DNA from: CAZNUP01 sp964609775
GTDB taxonomy: Bacteria > Patescibacteriota > Microgenomatia > JAMCZE01
Assembly: GCA_964609775.1 (NCBI GenBank)
Contig: CAZSSJ010000003.1
Coordinates: forward strand, 28,235 to 92,234
Direction of reading: 5' to 3'
DNA: 64,000 nucleotides
Shown here one piece after another: positions 1 through 7,160 of this stretch. The translations under genes were made by a program, and so were the position numbers. Each line of letters starts with the position of its first letter. The stretch's first letter is position 1. Under the pieces are notes generated by a model. It saw only the letters and a program-made list of their open reading frames with translations, ran no database searches and had not been told where the DNA came from.

Positions 1-1
1 C

Positions 2-622
2 GGATAACTCTTTTTGGACATCATCGGTGCTTTTTTTGTCGAGTTTGTCGATGGACTGAATGGCGGTCAAGTATTTTTCTTCTGGAACTCCAGCTGTTTC
101 CATCGTTTCAAAAAGGACCTGGCGGCTGTTGATTCGGATGGTGAACTCTTTGAAGCCAACCTTAGAAAAACATTCCTGGATAATGGCGATGATTTCAGCG
201 TCAGCAAAGGGAGAGCCCGTTCCGAAGGTGTCAATGTCACACTGCGTAAATTCGCGGTAGCGGCCTTTTTGGGGCTTTTCTGCCCGCCAGGTAGGCTGAA
301 TTTGATAGCGCTTGAAGGGTTTGGGCAAGTTTGGATATTGTGCAATGACTCTTGCCGTTGGAACCGTCAGGTCGTAGCGCAAGCCTACATCACGGCCACC
401 GTTGTCTTTAAAGAGGTACATTAATTTTTCGGCCTCTTCGCCGTATTTGCCCAGAAGGATGTCCTGAAATTCCAGTGTTGGGGTTTCCAGGGGCTCGAAA
501 CCATATTTTTCAAAAATTTCGGAAAATATTTGGATGACTTTTTTACGCACACGAAGAGTTTCCGGAAGAAAGTCCCGGAAGCCGGGAAGGGTGCGGGGTT
601 CGATTTGTTTAGAGCTTGACAT
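2..622 (-). CDS. hisS: Histidyl-tRNA synthetase, 5' part (runs off the window)
   Basis: Charges tRNA-His with histidine in the cytoplasm. The 207 codons in the window, read from the ATG at 620-622, begin MSSSKQIEPRTLPGFRDFLP, a typical HisRS start. They continue through class II motif 1 and motif 2 (YQIQPTWRAEKPQ followed by YREFTQCDID, about residues 110-140). The frame is open to the left edge, so the C-terminal half lies outside. A tRNA-His gene sits 1.3 kb away. A possible -10 (TATAAC) lies about 14 nt upstream of the start. A diverged copy of this 5' end lies at 1351-1494. Confidence 0.95.
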   Translation of the reverse strand, partial: MSSSKQIEPRTLPGFRDFLPETLRVRKKVIQIFSEIFEKYGFEPLETPTLEFQDILLGKYGEEAEKLMYLFKDNGGRDVGLRYDLTVPTARVIAQYPNLPKPFKRYQIQPTWRAEKPQKGRYREFTQCDIDTFGTGSPFADAEIIAIIQECFSKVGFKEFTIRINSRQVLFETMETAGVPEEKYLTAIQSIDKLDKKSTDDVQKELS

Positions 623-655
623 AAGTTTCTAATTCAGTTATACTGCACCAAGAAT

Positions 656-768
656 AAACCTTCCTCTGCGCAAGCGGGGGAATTTTTATGACTCGGTTTG
701 CGGTCCTCGCCAAGTCAAACTTGGCTGCGGGCCTAAAACCTTCCTCTGCGAAAGCAGGGGAATTTTTT
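656..768 (+). repeat. Pair of GNRA-loop hairpin repeats with T-tails
   Basis: Two copies of a roughly 33-nt element lie at 656-688 and 736-768. Each reads AAACC, then a 9-bp stem closed by a GNRA tetraloop (GCAA in one copy, GAAA in the other), then a run of T. Stem differences keep pairing (G-T versus A-T). A third hairpin with CAA loop (about 702-735, GCCAAGT/ACTTGGC core) lies between them. The GNRA loop and T-tail fit RNA made from the plus strand, like intrinsic terminators. Both flanking genes are on the minus strand, so the role is unclear. Confidence 0.5.
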
Positions 769-770
769 GT

Positions 771-1337
771 CTAGTTTTTCCTCTCAATCAGCTCTCTAAG
801 CTTTTTCAGGTTGACGTACTTGTCACAATTTCTGATGAGCTCGATTGAAATGTGCTTTTTTGCCGAGACAACAATTACTTGTTTCTTAAGAGTCCGCAGG
901 TGTTTTACGAGTATTTCAAAATCACTGTCCCCACTCAGGAGTATACAAGTATCGAATTTTTCTTTTAAAGTTAAAAGATCGAAGGCTAATTCAATGTCTA
1001 AATTGCCTTTTAAGATTATCCCTTTTGGAGTTTTGATATATTTTACCGGCTTTGTTCTGATTGTATATCCACGGTCTTTAAGCATAGAAAAGAAATTTTT
1101 CTGTCCCTGGTTTGTTGAAACCTGTCCATAATAGAATCCGGCGAAGATTACGTCTAGTTCTTTTTTGAACAGCTCAATCATTTTTTTATAGTCGACTTTC
1201 CAGCCAATTGTTTGCTGAGAGTAAAGAATGTTAGCGGCATCAACAAAGATTGCGACCTTGCCGAGCGGGAGGAGTTTCGGGGGGAGTAGGCTTTGGAACC
1301 CACGGGACTTATTTGATTTCTTTGTAGAAGATGCCAT
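771..1337 (-). CDS. NYN-domain (PIN-like) nuclease, LabA/DUF88 type
   Basis: 188 aa. Probable metal-dependent ribonuclease of the NYN/PIN-like superfamily. Visible are the first acidic motif FVDAANI (D33), a middle acidic cluster GNLDIELAFD (D114, E116, D120) and LLSGDSDFE (D137, D139), which together make the usual active site. The N-terminal 25 residues are basic and low complexity. The target is unknown; relatives act in RNA decay or phage and stress responses. The gene lies between hisS and a relic of a hisS 5' end. A terminator-like hairpin ends 7 nt before the ATG, which suggests control by attenuation or read-through. Confidence 0.85.
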   Translation of the reverse strand: MASSTKKSNKSRGFQSLLPPKLLPLGKVAIFVDAANILYSQQTIGWKVDYKKMIELFKKELDVIFAGFYYGQVSTNQGQKNFFSMLKDRGYTIRTKPVKYIKTPKGIILKGNLDIELAFDLLTLKEKFDTCILLSGDSDFEILVKHLRTLKKQVIVVSAKKHISIELIRNCDKYVNLKKLRELIERKN

Positions 1338-1344
1338 AACAAAA

Positions 1345-1368
1345 CCCGCATCAGGAATCTAATGCGGG
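1345..1368 (-). terminator. Terminator-like hairpin directly upstream of the NYN gene
   Basis: A 7-bp perfect stem (CCCGCAT at 1345-1351, ATGCGGG at 1362-1368). On the minus strand it is followed by TTTTGTT and then the ATG of the NYN gene. The stop codon of the upstream 47-codon frame lies inside this hairpin, an arrangement like a transcription attenuator. Confidence 0.5.
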
Positions 1369-1494
1369 AGATTTTATAAGGTATATATTGGCATTTTTTC
1401 CACGGAATGTCAACCGGATTAACAACCAAAAAAGGCCTGGTAAAATGTCCCGGAAGCCGGGGAGGGTGCGGGGCTGGATGGGTTTATTTGACAT
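1351..1494 (-). pseudogene. Relic of a second hisS 5' end, or leader ORF
   Basis: A 47-codon frame starting at 1494 reads MSNKPIQPRTLPGFRDILP, nearly the same as the start of the real hisS. Similarity ends after about 19 codons, and the frame stops with TGA inside the hairpin at 1345-1368. The DNA identity includes a GC-rich block (about 1449-1472) also found in hisS (about 572-595). A -10-like TATAGC lies upstream, as in hisS. It is either a decayed duplicate or a short translated leader in front of the NYN gene. It contains no histidine codons, so it is not a classical His attenuator. Confidence 0.6.
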
Positions 1495-1557
1495 TTAATC
1501 TTTTTCTAGCTATATTGTTCATGTCCGCTGCGTATTACTTAAAAAGCAATCTTTGAT

Positions 1558-1671
1558 ATGGCAAGTAAAGAGGAATCTGTGAAACTAGCTGATCTTAACC
1601 TGAAAATTGCTATTGCTTTCGCGTTGCTTTTCATTGCCTCTTTGCTGCTTTATATTGCCTTCTTAAAGTAA
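1558..1671 (+). CDS. Possible 37-aa single-pass membrane peptide
   Basis: ATG at 1558 to TAA at 1669-1671. The charged N-terminus MASKEESVKLADLNLK is followed by one hydrophobic helix (about residues 17-36) that ends in Lys. No convincing ribosome binding site is seen. Such short membrane peptides are common in this window, which supports it slightly. Function unknown. Confidence 0.35.
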   Translation: MASKEESVKLADLNLKIAIAFALLFIASLLLYIAFLK

Positions 1672-1679
1672 CATCCCCA

Positions 1680-1799
1680 TTAAAATTCATCGCTCGTTAA
1701 AAAGGCCGTTGGGTCACTTTTTAAAACTTCGAGCCAGAGATCGCGATATTCTTCCCATCTTCCCGGCGGCAGTTTGACGATTTGAATGTTGTTGTCCAT
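1680..1799 (-). pseudogene. N-terminal fragment of a GNAT acetyltransferase
   Basis: 39 codons, from the ATG at 1797-1799 to the stop at 1680-1682. The middle reads RWEEYRDLWLEVLKSDPTAF, the standard opening of GNAT N-acetyltransferases (strand 1, helix 1). The frame stops before the acetyl-CoA binding motif, so no active enzyme is possible. No matching C-terminal part is seen nearby. Most likely a decayed remnant. Confidence 0.55.
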
Positions 1800-1892
1800 A
1801 ATCTTATGTTACCAAAGCCTCGAAATAAATAATATCTAGCTACTTGTGGGCGGTTCCATATGAGAAGGGGCTGTTTCCCATTTTTCCATATG

Positions 1893-1964
1893 GGTGGCTG
1901 CGAGAGTTGAACTCGTATCCTCTAGGTTCACAGCCTAGTGTGCTACCGCTACACCACAGCCACC
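1893..1964 (-). tRNA. tRNA-His (anticodon GTG)
   Basis: Cloverleaf read from the minus strand: acceptor GTGGCTG pairs CAGCCAC, with an extra 5' G (1964) opposite C (1893), the mark of tRNA-His. The D arm is GTGT/GCAC, and the anticodon stem CTAGG/CCTAG holds the loop CTGTGAA with anticodon GTG. The T stem has only 4 clear pairs (CGAG/CTCG). CCA is not encoded. Confidence 0.9.
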
Positions 1965-1987
1965 ATTTTCGAAGTCGCAAAAGAGGA

Positions 1988-2015
1988 ACAAAAAACCCCG
2001 ACACGTATGGCCGGG
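1988..2015 (-). terminator. Intrinsic terminator, minus strand
   Basis: A CCCG/CGGG-based stem with six following T on the minus strand. It lies between the terminator at 2040 and the tRNA-His gene, as a second stop in tandem. Confidence 0.55.
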
Positions 2016-2039
2016 AACAGAAGAAAAATTAAAACCAAA

Positions 2040-2230
2040 TAAAAAACTCAACCGTTAAGTTGAGCAAATTTAGTTTTGCTTCTGGCTCCACTTTTTGTTT
2101 CACCCCTCCGTAGCTTTAGCGAAGGGGGGCGACACCAGTTGGGAGATTTTGACGGTTTCCCTTCCGTATCCCATTTTGGGGATCAGCTTCGCGAATCGTG
2201 ACTTCGCTCAAGTGCTTTGTATTGAATTGT
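2040..2230 (-). ncRNA. Candidate structured small RNA, about 190 nt
   Basis: An independent transcription unit without a credible reading frame. A strong promoter (TTGACA at 2259-2264, 16 nt, TAAACT at 2237-2242) would start RNA near 2230. A stem CTCAAC/GTTGAG (2047-2064) followed by a T-run ends it. In between are several local hairpins, including GCGAA/TTCGC, ATCCC/GGGAT, ACGG/CCGT and the CCCTTCG/CGGAGGG element also found at 58.9 kb. It lacks the signature sequences of RNase P RNA, tmRNA and SRP RNA. Identity unknown. Confidence 0.45.
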
Positions 2231-2236
2231 AATTGA

Positions 2237-2264
2237 AGTTTATCAGACTTTTATCGATTGTCAA
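2237..2264 (-). promoter_or_regulatory. Promoter of the candidate small RNA
   Basis: TTGACA (2259-2264), 16-nt spacer, TAAACT (2237-2242), read on the minus strand. The -35 box overlaps the last codon of the 69-aa gene upstream. Confidence 0.6.
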
Positions 2265-2470
2265 GTTTCCTGTCCTATTGGCCTATAATGGTTATTTCTA
2301 TAAACGAATTTAAATTTTCGGGTATCTTCCTTGATCCAGGCAAGTTCGTGTTTGGTTTTATATTCATTTTTTTTGACAAAGCAGTGACCGCGGAATTTAA
2401 TTCCGCTACGGTTCTTGTCAAAGTATATTTCGGCGAGTCTTTTATTGACGATTGCAAAACTCCAGCTCAT
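2261..2470 (-). CDS. Small conserved-looking protein, 69 aa
   Basis: Soluble, basic and aromatic-rich, with no signal or membrane helix. The C-terminal half has the pattern TKHELAWIKEDTRKFKFVYR. I believe similar short proteins occur in other CPR genomes, but I cannot name a function. The ATG lies 7 nt after a TATACT box (2478-2483) and there is no ribosome binding site, so the message is probably leaderless. It has its own promoter inside the 3' flank of the next gene. Confidence 0.7.
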   Translation of the reverse strand: MSWSFAIVNKRLAEIYFDKNRSGIKFRGHCFVKKNEYKTKHELAWIKEDTRKFKFVYRNNHYRPIGQET

Positions 2471-2477
2471 GATGACT

Positions 2478-2504
2478 AGTATAGCACGGAGATTACTTCG
2501 TCAA
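2478..2504 (-). promoter_or_regulatory. Leaderless-type promoter
   Basis: TTGACG (2499-2504), 15-nt spacer, TATACT (2478-2483), then 7 nt to the ATG at 2470. Confidence 0.6.
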
Positions 2505-3152
2505 AATCAGAGCTTTTAGTGAGGAGTACATCCCAGTTTTTGCATCTGGGGAGTGGGCGATGACGAAAATGGTATTGCCGGTTTTGAAATTGGCCAGTTT
2601 GGCCGGGGAGATTTTGCCATCGATAATCTTTTTCAAGGTCAGGGCGTCGGAGAGGTCGACTTTAATTTGGGAATTATCTGGGAGAGTGATGGTGGCAATT
2701 CCTTTATTGACACTGTCAGGAGTGCCGACGTAGTTATAGCGATGGATTTTAGCAGTGACTTGCTTGGCAGTCATGTCCCCATTTTGGGGATCAATGGTGC
2801 CAATGGCAGAAACGTCGTCGCCGGTTTTTATATTTTTAAATTCGATTTCAGTGCGGCGGCCGGCTTTGAACCGATAGAAACTGGTGGCGTCGTTAGTGAT
2901 GATTTTTTTGTCGCCCTCGGGGGTGCTGATTATATGGGCGGAAGCGGTGGTTGATTTTACCGGGCCGTGATAGGTGCGGCGGGTTTTGTCGGCGATTTGA
3001 TTGATTTTGTCGGAGACGCGATTGAGAAGCTCTTGGGCTTTAGAACCAGAAGTAGTTGAGGTTTGGGCTGAGGGTGTTGCGGCAGATACGACAATCGGGG
3101 AAATTAGGGTAATCAGAGAAATTAGGGTGAAAAAAAGGATGTATTTTTTCAT
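2493..3152 (-). CDS. Exported protein with a DUF5666-like beta domain
   Basis: 219 aa. A signal peptide (residues 1-25, ending VVSAA) is followed by a short helical linker and two similar beta-rich stretches (about 65-135 and 135-215) with the pattern KTGDDVSAIGTI ... FKTGNTIFVIA, typical of DUF5666-type OB-like domains. Function unknown; probably at the outer face of the membrane. The hydrophobic core of the signal peptide (LISLITLISPI) is coded by a 9-nt tandem repeat (3094-3132). Its start overlaps the preceding gene by 4 nt (ATGA), so the two are translationally coupled. Confidence 0.8.
   Translation of the reverse strand: MKKYILFFTLISLITLISPIVVSAATPSAQTSTTSGSKAQELLNRVSDKINQIADKTRRTYHGPVKSTTASAHIISTPEGDKKIITNDATSFYRFKAGRRTEIEFKNIKTGDDVSAIGTIDPQNGDMTAKQVTAKIHRYNYVGTPDSVNKGIATITLPDNSQIKVDLSDALTLKKIIDGKISPAKLANFKTGNTIFVIAHSPDAKTGMYSSLKALILTK
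3094..3132. repeat. 9-nt tandem array inside a signal peptide
   Basis: About four 9-nt units of the type GAAATTAGG/GTAATCAGA. In frame they code the repeated LIS/LIT tripeptides of the signal peptide of the 219-aa exported protein. Confidence 0.6.
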
Positions 3153-3586
3153 TCGGAAACCTCCAGAGTAACGTTTCTTTTAATGGTGACAATTTTATCG
3201 TTTTGGTCAAAAGTGCTGACAGTAATTTCGTTTTCACCGTCTTCGAGTTTGATGTCAGCGGCAAAATTGCCCTCGGCGTCGGGGGTGGCAATTTTTTCGT
3301 CGGCGTTGGCATAGATTATCACCGGGTTGGGGGTGGGAGATTTACCGGAGACAGTGACGGTGGTGTTGGTGGTGGAGGAATTGTCGTCGGGGAAAGAGAG
3401 AGTGAGATCTTTGGCCCTTAGGGCTGGTGGGGATGCGGTTTGGTTTTGGGAAAGGGTGTTTTCAGAGACAGGGGATTGTTTTTCCGCAGGGCGGGGGAGG
3501 AGTTTGGGGCCGAGGAAATAGCCGCCAGCCAGGAGGGCTCCGATTATGAGGCCAATGATGACGGTGATGATTTTTTCCCTATCCAT
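3149..3586 (-). CDS. Membrane-anchored protein with one Ig-like (glucodextranase-B type) domain
   Basis: 145 aa. One N-terminal membrane helix (residues 6-28) is followed by a Pro/Ser linker and an extracytoplasmic beta domain (about 58-145). That domain has the pattern VTVSGKSPTPNPVIIYANA ... DGENEITVSTFD, the Big/glucodextranase-like fold that often mediates surface contacts. It forms a two-gene unit with the exported protein that follows (4-nt overlap). Function not known. Confidence 0.8.
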   Translation of the reverse strand: MDREKIITVIIGLIIGALLAGGYFLGPKLLPRPAEKQSPVSENTLSQNQTASPPALRAKDLTLSFPDDNSSTTNTTVTVSGKSPTPNPVIIYANADEKIATPDAEGNFAADIKLEDGENEITVSTFDQNDKIVTIKRNVTLEVSE

Positions 3587-3653
3587 GGGTTGGCGAGGCG
3601 ATTCTAAACTTCCCTTGATCTCTTGTCAAGAAAGGGGGAATCGAGTATATAAG

Positions 3654-3690
3654 TACTTAAGTTTCTTAGGTTACTTAAGGCACTTAAGTC
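3654..3690. repeat. 9-nt CTTAAG array, intergenic
   Basis: Four units of NCTTAAGNN (one as CTTAGG) lie between divergent genes, ending 2 nt before the ATG of the metallo-hydrolase. Same family as arrays at 10051, 10538, 19311, 22709, 34268 and 46478. Confidence 0.85.
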
Positions 3691-3691
3691 G

Positions 3692-4339
3692 ATGGATATT
3701 TATCCACTGGGACATTCCAGCTTTCGAATTAAAGGGAAGAACGCCACGGTGGTGACGGATCCCTTTGATCCTGAGATGGTCGGGCTGAAGTTTCCCAAAG
3801 TGGAGGAAGTGGACGTGGTGACGGTTTCGCATGATCACAAGGATCATGACGCGGTGAGGCTGCTTCCGGGATCGCCGTTTGTGGTGCGGGGGCCCGGGGA
3901 ATACGAGGTCAAGAGGGTGACGATTAGTGGGGTTTCGACCTGGCATGATGACAAGGGTGGCCAGGAGCGAGGCAAAAATGTGGTGTATAGGTTGACGATT
4001 GATGGAGTTAATGTCTGTCATTTGGGTGATTTGGGGCACAAACTGACGGATGGGCAGGTCGATGAAATCGGGAATGTTGACGTTCTTTTTGTTCCTGTGG
4101 GTGGGTTTTTTACAATTGATTCCAAGACGGCGGCCGCGGTGGTGGCCCAGATTGAGCCGAGGGTAGTTATTCCGATGCACTACTATCGTTCTGGAATGGC
4201 AGAGACGTTCAAGGAAAAAATTGTCGGGGTTGAAGACTTCCTAAGAGAGATGGGAGCAGAAGAGGTCGTGCCTGTCCCGAAGTATGGGACTTCGAAGGAG
4301 AGACTGCCGGAAACGACAACGGTTGTTGTGTTAGAGTGA
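3692..4339 (+). CDS. MBL-fold metal-dependent hydrolase (UlaG/UPF0173-like)
   Basis: 215 aa. Metallo-beta-lactamase fold protein of the short UlaG-like class. It keeps the metal motif HDHKDH (H47, H49, D51, H52), an early HSSF motif, HLGDLGH and a late histidine (MHYY). The substrate cannot be told; relatives act on phosphodiesters or lactones. The gene ends 4 nt before dnaB and probably shares its transcript. Confidence 0.9.
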   Translation: MDIYPLGHSSFRIKGKNATVVTDPFDPEMVGLKFPKVEEVDVVTVSHDHKDHDAVRLLPGSPFVVRGPGEYEVKRVTISGVSTWHDDKGGQERGKNVVYRLTIDGVNVCHLGDLGHKLTDGQVDEIGNVDVLFVPVGGFFTIDSKTAAAVVAQIEPRVVIPMHYYRSGMAETFKEKIVGVEDFLREMGAEEVVPVPKYGTSKERLPETTTVVVLE

Positions 4340-4343
4340 TTTA

Positions 4344-5678
4344 ATGGCAACTCCAAAAATTCCTCCTCATTCCCTGGAGGCTGAGCAATCAGTGCTTGGG
4401 GCGATTATGATTGACAAAAACGCCATTGTGGAAGTGGCGGGGTTTTTGCGGCCCGGGCATTTTTATGACGAGCGTAACGCGACTGTTTATTCAGCGATGC
4501 TCTCGCTTTATGAAGAGCGAAAGCCGATTGATCTCCTGACGATTACCGAGAAGTTGAAGGCTGCGAAGAACTATAAGGATGTTGGGGGGGCTGGTTACCT
4601 GACGGAACTTACCGGAGTGGTGCCGACGGCAGCCAATGTGGAGAATTATGGGCAGATTGTCCGGGAAATGCACGCCAAGCGGGAATTGATTGCTGCCGGG
4701 GCGTCGTTGACTGAGATGGCCTTTGATTCAGGAAAGGAGTTACGGGAGATTCTGGACGCGGCGGAGGCGAAGATCTTTGCCGTTTCCCAGGAAAATTTGT
4801 CACGAAACTTCGTGTCGATGAGGGACATCCTGGCAACGTCTTTTGACCGGCTTGATGAGATTCAGAGAAAAGGCAGTGGACTTCGCGGAGTGCCAACCGG
4901 GTTTAAGGACCTTGATGATGCCCTGGCGGGAATGCAGGATTCAAACTTGTTGATTTTGGCGTCGCGGCCGGGGGTGGGGAAAACGACTTTTATTTTGGAT
5001 GTGGCTCGGCACGTGGCCGTGAAGGAGAAATTGCCGGTGGGGATGTTTTCGCTGGAGATGAGCTGTGAGGAGCTAGGGGACAGGCTTTTGGTTTCCCAAT
5101 CCGGGGTTGATGCCTGGCGGCTCAAAACCGGCAGGTTAGAAGACGAAGACTTTGACCACCTTCAGGAGGCAATGGGGGTGCTGGCGGATGCGCCAATTTA
5201 CATTGATGACACGCCAGGAATCACGATCATGGAGATGCGCACCAAGGCACGTCGGTTGCAGCTTGAAAAAGGGCTGCGGCTCATTATCGTTGATTACTTG
5301 CAGCTCATGGATTCCGGGCGACATTTTGATAACCGGGTGCAGGAGGTTTCGATTATTTCTCAAGCCCTGAAGAATCTGGCGCGGGAGCTGCGCCTTCCGG
5401 TGTTTGCGGCTTCCCAGCTGTCCCGGGCAGTGGAAGCCCGGGGGTCGAAAAAACCGCAACTGTCGGATCTGCGGGAGTCAGGGAGCATCGAGCAGGATGC
5501 GGACGTGGTGATGTTTCTTTACCGGCCGGAGGAGACAAAGGACATGGCACCGACGGACAAGATCCCCACGACTTTGTCGATTGATAAGCATCGCAACGGG
5601 GCGCTGCGAGAGATTCCGTTTATGCTGCACGGGAGCAAACAGCAATTCAGACTAGTGAGTAAGGCGGTGAGCAGTTAG
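4344..5678 (+). CDS. dnaB: Replicative DNA helicase
   Basis: 444 aa, normal length. Hexameric helicase at the replication fork. It has the N-terminal primase-interaction domain (residues 1-105) and a linker. The RecA-like ATPase shows Walker A SRPGVGKTTF (about 208-217), Walker B LIIVDYLQLM, the ASQLSR motif and SDLRESGSIEQDADVV. No intein is present. It starts at the ATG 4 nt after the metallo-hydrolase gene. Confidence 0.98.
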   Translation: MATPKIPPHSLEAEQSVLGAIMIDKNAIVEVAGFLRPGHFYDERNATVYSAMLSLYEERKPIDLLTITEKLKAAKNYKDVGGAGYLTELTGVVPTAANVENYGQIVREMHAKRELIAAGASLTEMAFDSGKELREILDAAEAKIFAVSQENLSRNFVSMRDILATSFDRLDEIQRKGSGLRGVPTGFKDLDDALAGMQDSNLLILASRPGVGKTTFILDVARHVAVKEKLPVGMFSLEMSCEELGDRLLVSQSGVDAWRLKTGRLEDEDFDHLQEAMGVLADAPIYIDDTPGITIMEMRTKARRLQLEKGLRLIIVDYLQLMDSGRHFDNRVQEVSIISQALKNLARELRLPVFAASQLSRAVEARGSKKPQLSDLRESGSIEQDADVVMFLYRPEETKDMAPTDKIPTTLSIDKHRNGALREIPFMLHGSKQQFRLVSKAVSS

Positions 5679-5685
5679 AGATTAG

Positions 5686-5691
5686 TATAAT
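5686..5691 (+). promoter_or_regulatory. -10 box of a leaderless gene
   Basis: TATAAT, then six G, then the ATG at 5698; no room for a ribosome binding site. No clear -35. Confidence 0.5.
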
Positions 5692-5697
5692 GGGGGG

Positions 5698-6351
5698 ATG
5701 GGCAGGGAGAAGAACTGGATTTTAGTGGCGGGGCCAGTGGTGGCGGTTGTTGCTCTTTCGGCGTTTCTTCAAGTGACGGTGCTTTCTAATGCTGAGGCTG
5801 TTAAGGTCTGGTTGGAGTCGTTTGGGGTTTGGTTTCTGGCAGCTTACGTCATCGTCCAGACGATTACGATCGTCATCGCCCCAATTGGCGGGTCGTTTAT
5901 CTGGCTTCCGATGCTGGCGATTATGGGGCCGGCGAAGGGGCTGCTTATTACCTATCTGGTTACGACGCCAGCCTACTGTGTGAACTTTTATCTGGCAAAG
6001 GGGTATGGGCGGGATATTGTGAGGAGGTTTGTTGGGGCGGCGGCTCTTTCGAAGATTGACCACGTTGCCGCTGATGCCGGAGTGGAAACGTTGGTAATTT
6101 TTAAGGTTTTCCAGGGAGGATATTTTGACTTCGTTTCCTATGCGGCGGGGCTGACCAAGATTTCCTGGGGGCAATTTTTAGTGGTGAATTTCTTGGGGGG
6201 GATACCCGGCTCGTTCATTACTTATTTTGTTCTGTCGCGGTTTGAAAATTTTCTTTTGGGGGTGCTGGCGATGTACGGAGTGGCGGGGCTGATGATTGCC
6301 TTTGCTGTTTATTTGCACCATTTGAGGAGGAAGCACAAATTGCGTTCTTAA
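5698..6351 (+). CDS. VTT/DedA-like membrane protein
   Basis: 217 aa with about six hydrophobic segments. The centre (IAPIGGSFIWLPMLAIMGPAKG ..., then FKVFQGGYFDFVSYAAG and an IPGSFIT turn) matches the VTT (DedA/TVP38) family. Members are polytopic proteins linked to lipid flipping and envelope homeostasis. The C-terminus is short and basic (RRKHKLRS), probably cytoplasmic. It has its own TATAAT box 6 nt before the ATG. Confidence 0.85.
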   Translation: MGREKNWILVAGPVVAVVALSAFLQVTVLSNAEAVKVWLESFGVWFLAAYVIVQTITIVIAPIGGSFIWLPMLAIMGPAKGLLITYLVTTPAYCVNFYLAKGYGRDIVRRFVGAAALSKIDHVAADAGVETLVIFKVFQGGYFDFVSYAAGLTKISWGQFLVVNFLGGIPGSFITYFVLSRFENFLLGVLAMYGVAGLMIAFAVYLHHLRRKHKLRS

Positions 6352-6356
6352 CTTTG

Positions 6357-6440
6357 TGCCGGGGGCGGGAGTTGAACCCGCAAGGCCATTTCGGCCGCAG
6401 CTTTTTGAGAGCTGTGCGTTTACCATTTCGCCACCCCGGC
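6357..6440 (-). tRNA. tRNA-Leu (anticodon CAA)
   Basis: Class II tRNA read from the minus strand. Acceptor GCCGGGG/CCCCGGC with discriminator A, anticodon stem CAGCT/AGCTG around CTCAAAA (CAA), a long variable arm (CGGCC/GGCC) and a T arm GCGGG/CCCGC. CCA is not encoded. Confidence 0.95.
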
Positions 6441-6483
6441 GTATTTTCAATTGGTATTTTATCATGTTAAAATAGCTCCCGGT

Positions 6484-7053
6484 ATGATTGATGTCACGCA
6501 GCTGCGGCAGGGGGTGGTTTATGAGGATGTCAATACGGGAGTTGGGCCGTGGGTGGTCCTTAAGTATGAGCACGTTAAGATGGGGCGGGGGACGGCGACG
6601 ATCAAGGTGAAGATCAAGAACCTTAAGACGGGGACGATCATTGAGAAGGCCTATATTAATGGGGCTCGAGTGCAGGATGTGAGTCTGGACAAGCGGCGGG
6701 GGCAGTTTCTCTATCGGGATGGCGAGGGATATATTTTTATGGATCCAACAACCTATGAACAATTTAGTGTTTCTGCGGATTTGGTTGGGGACTATGGCCA
6801 ATTTTTGAAGGAAGGGACGGAAGTGGACCTGAAATTCTTTCAGGACGACCCGATTTCGATCACTCTTCCTCTCAAAATGAAATTCACGGTGACGGGAACG
6901 GAGCCGGGGGTTAAAGGAAATACGGTTTCAAACGTGTACAAAGACGCCATAATTGATACGGGGGCGAAGATAAAAATACCACTTTTTGTTGACGAGGGGG
7001 AAGAGGTGGTCGTGAATACGGAGACGGGAGAATATGTGGAACGAGCCAAATGA
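6484..7053 (+). CDS. efp: Translation elongation factor P
   Basis: 189 aa. Relieves ribosome stalling at polyproline. Three beta-barrel domains are recognisable (KOW-like 1-64, OB domains 65-127 and 128-189, ending GAKIKIPLFVDEGE...ETGEYVERAK). The tip loop that is post-translationally modified reads VKMGRGTA, with Arg (R35) where E. coli has the modified Lys34. The start is the ATG at 6484; a longer in-frame extension to 6451 overlaps the promoter (TAAAAT at 6468-6473) and is unlikely. Confidence 0.95.
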   Translation: MIDVTQLRQGVVYEDVNTGVGPWVVLKYEHVKMGRGTATIKVKIKNLKTGTIIEKAYINGARVQDVSLDKRRGQFLYRDGEGYIFMDPTTYEQFSVSADLVGDYGQFLKEGTEVDLKFFQDDPISITLPLKMKFTVTGTEPGVKGNTVSNVYKDAIIDTGAKIKIPLFVDEGEEVVVNTETGEYVERAK

Positions 7054-7160
7054 GAACGAGCAATGGGCAATGATCAATTAGCAATCAATGCCAAAATGAA
7101 TTAATTGATTAATGCATTAATGAGTTGTTAATTTATTGCTAATTGGCTATTGATCATTTT
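7054..7160. repeat. 7-nt arrays forming a bidirectional hairpin
   Basis: Units GAGCAAT-GGGCAAT-GATCAAT-TAGCAAT run one way (7058-7090). The region ends with the complementary ATTGCTAATTG and ATTGATCATT. They can fold as one long imperfect hairpin between the convergent efp and the 154-aa gene, and could act as a terminator for both. Confidence 0.55.

Noticed and set aside
1558..1671. Firm call of the 37-aa frame as a gene
   Set aside because: No ribosome binding site or clear promoter; kept only as a low-confidence feature.
3654..3690. CRISPR array, suggested by many short repeats
   Set aside because: Units are 7 or 9 nt, directly adjacent and degenerate, with no spacers and no cas genes.
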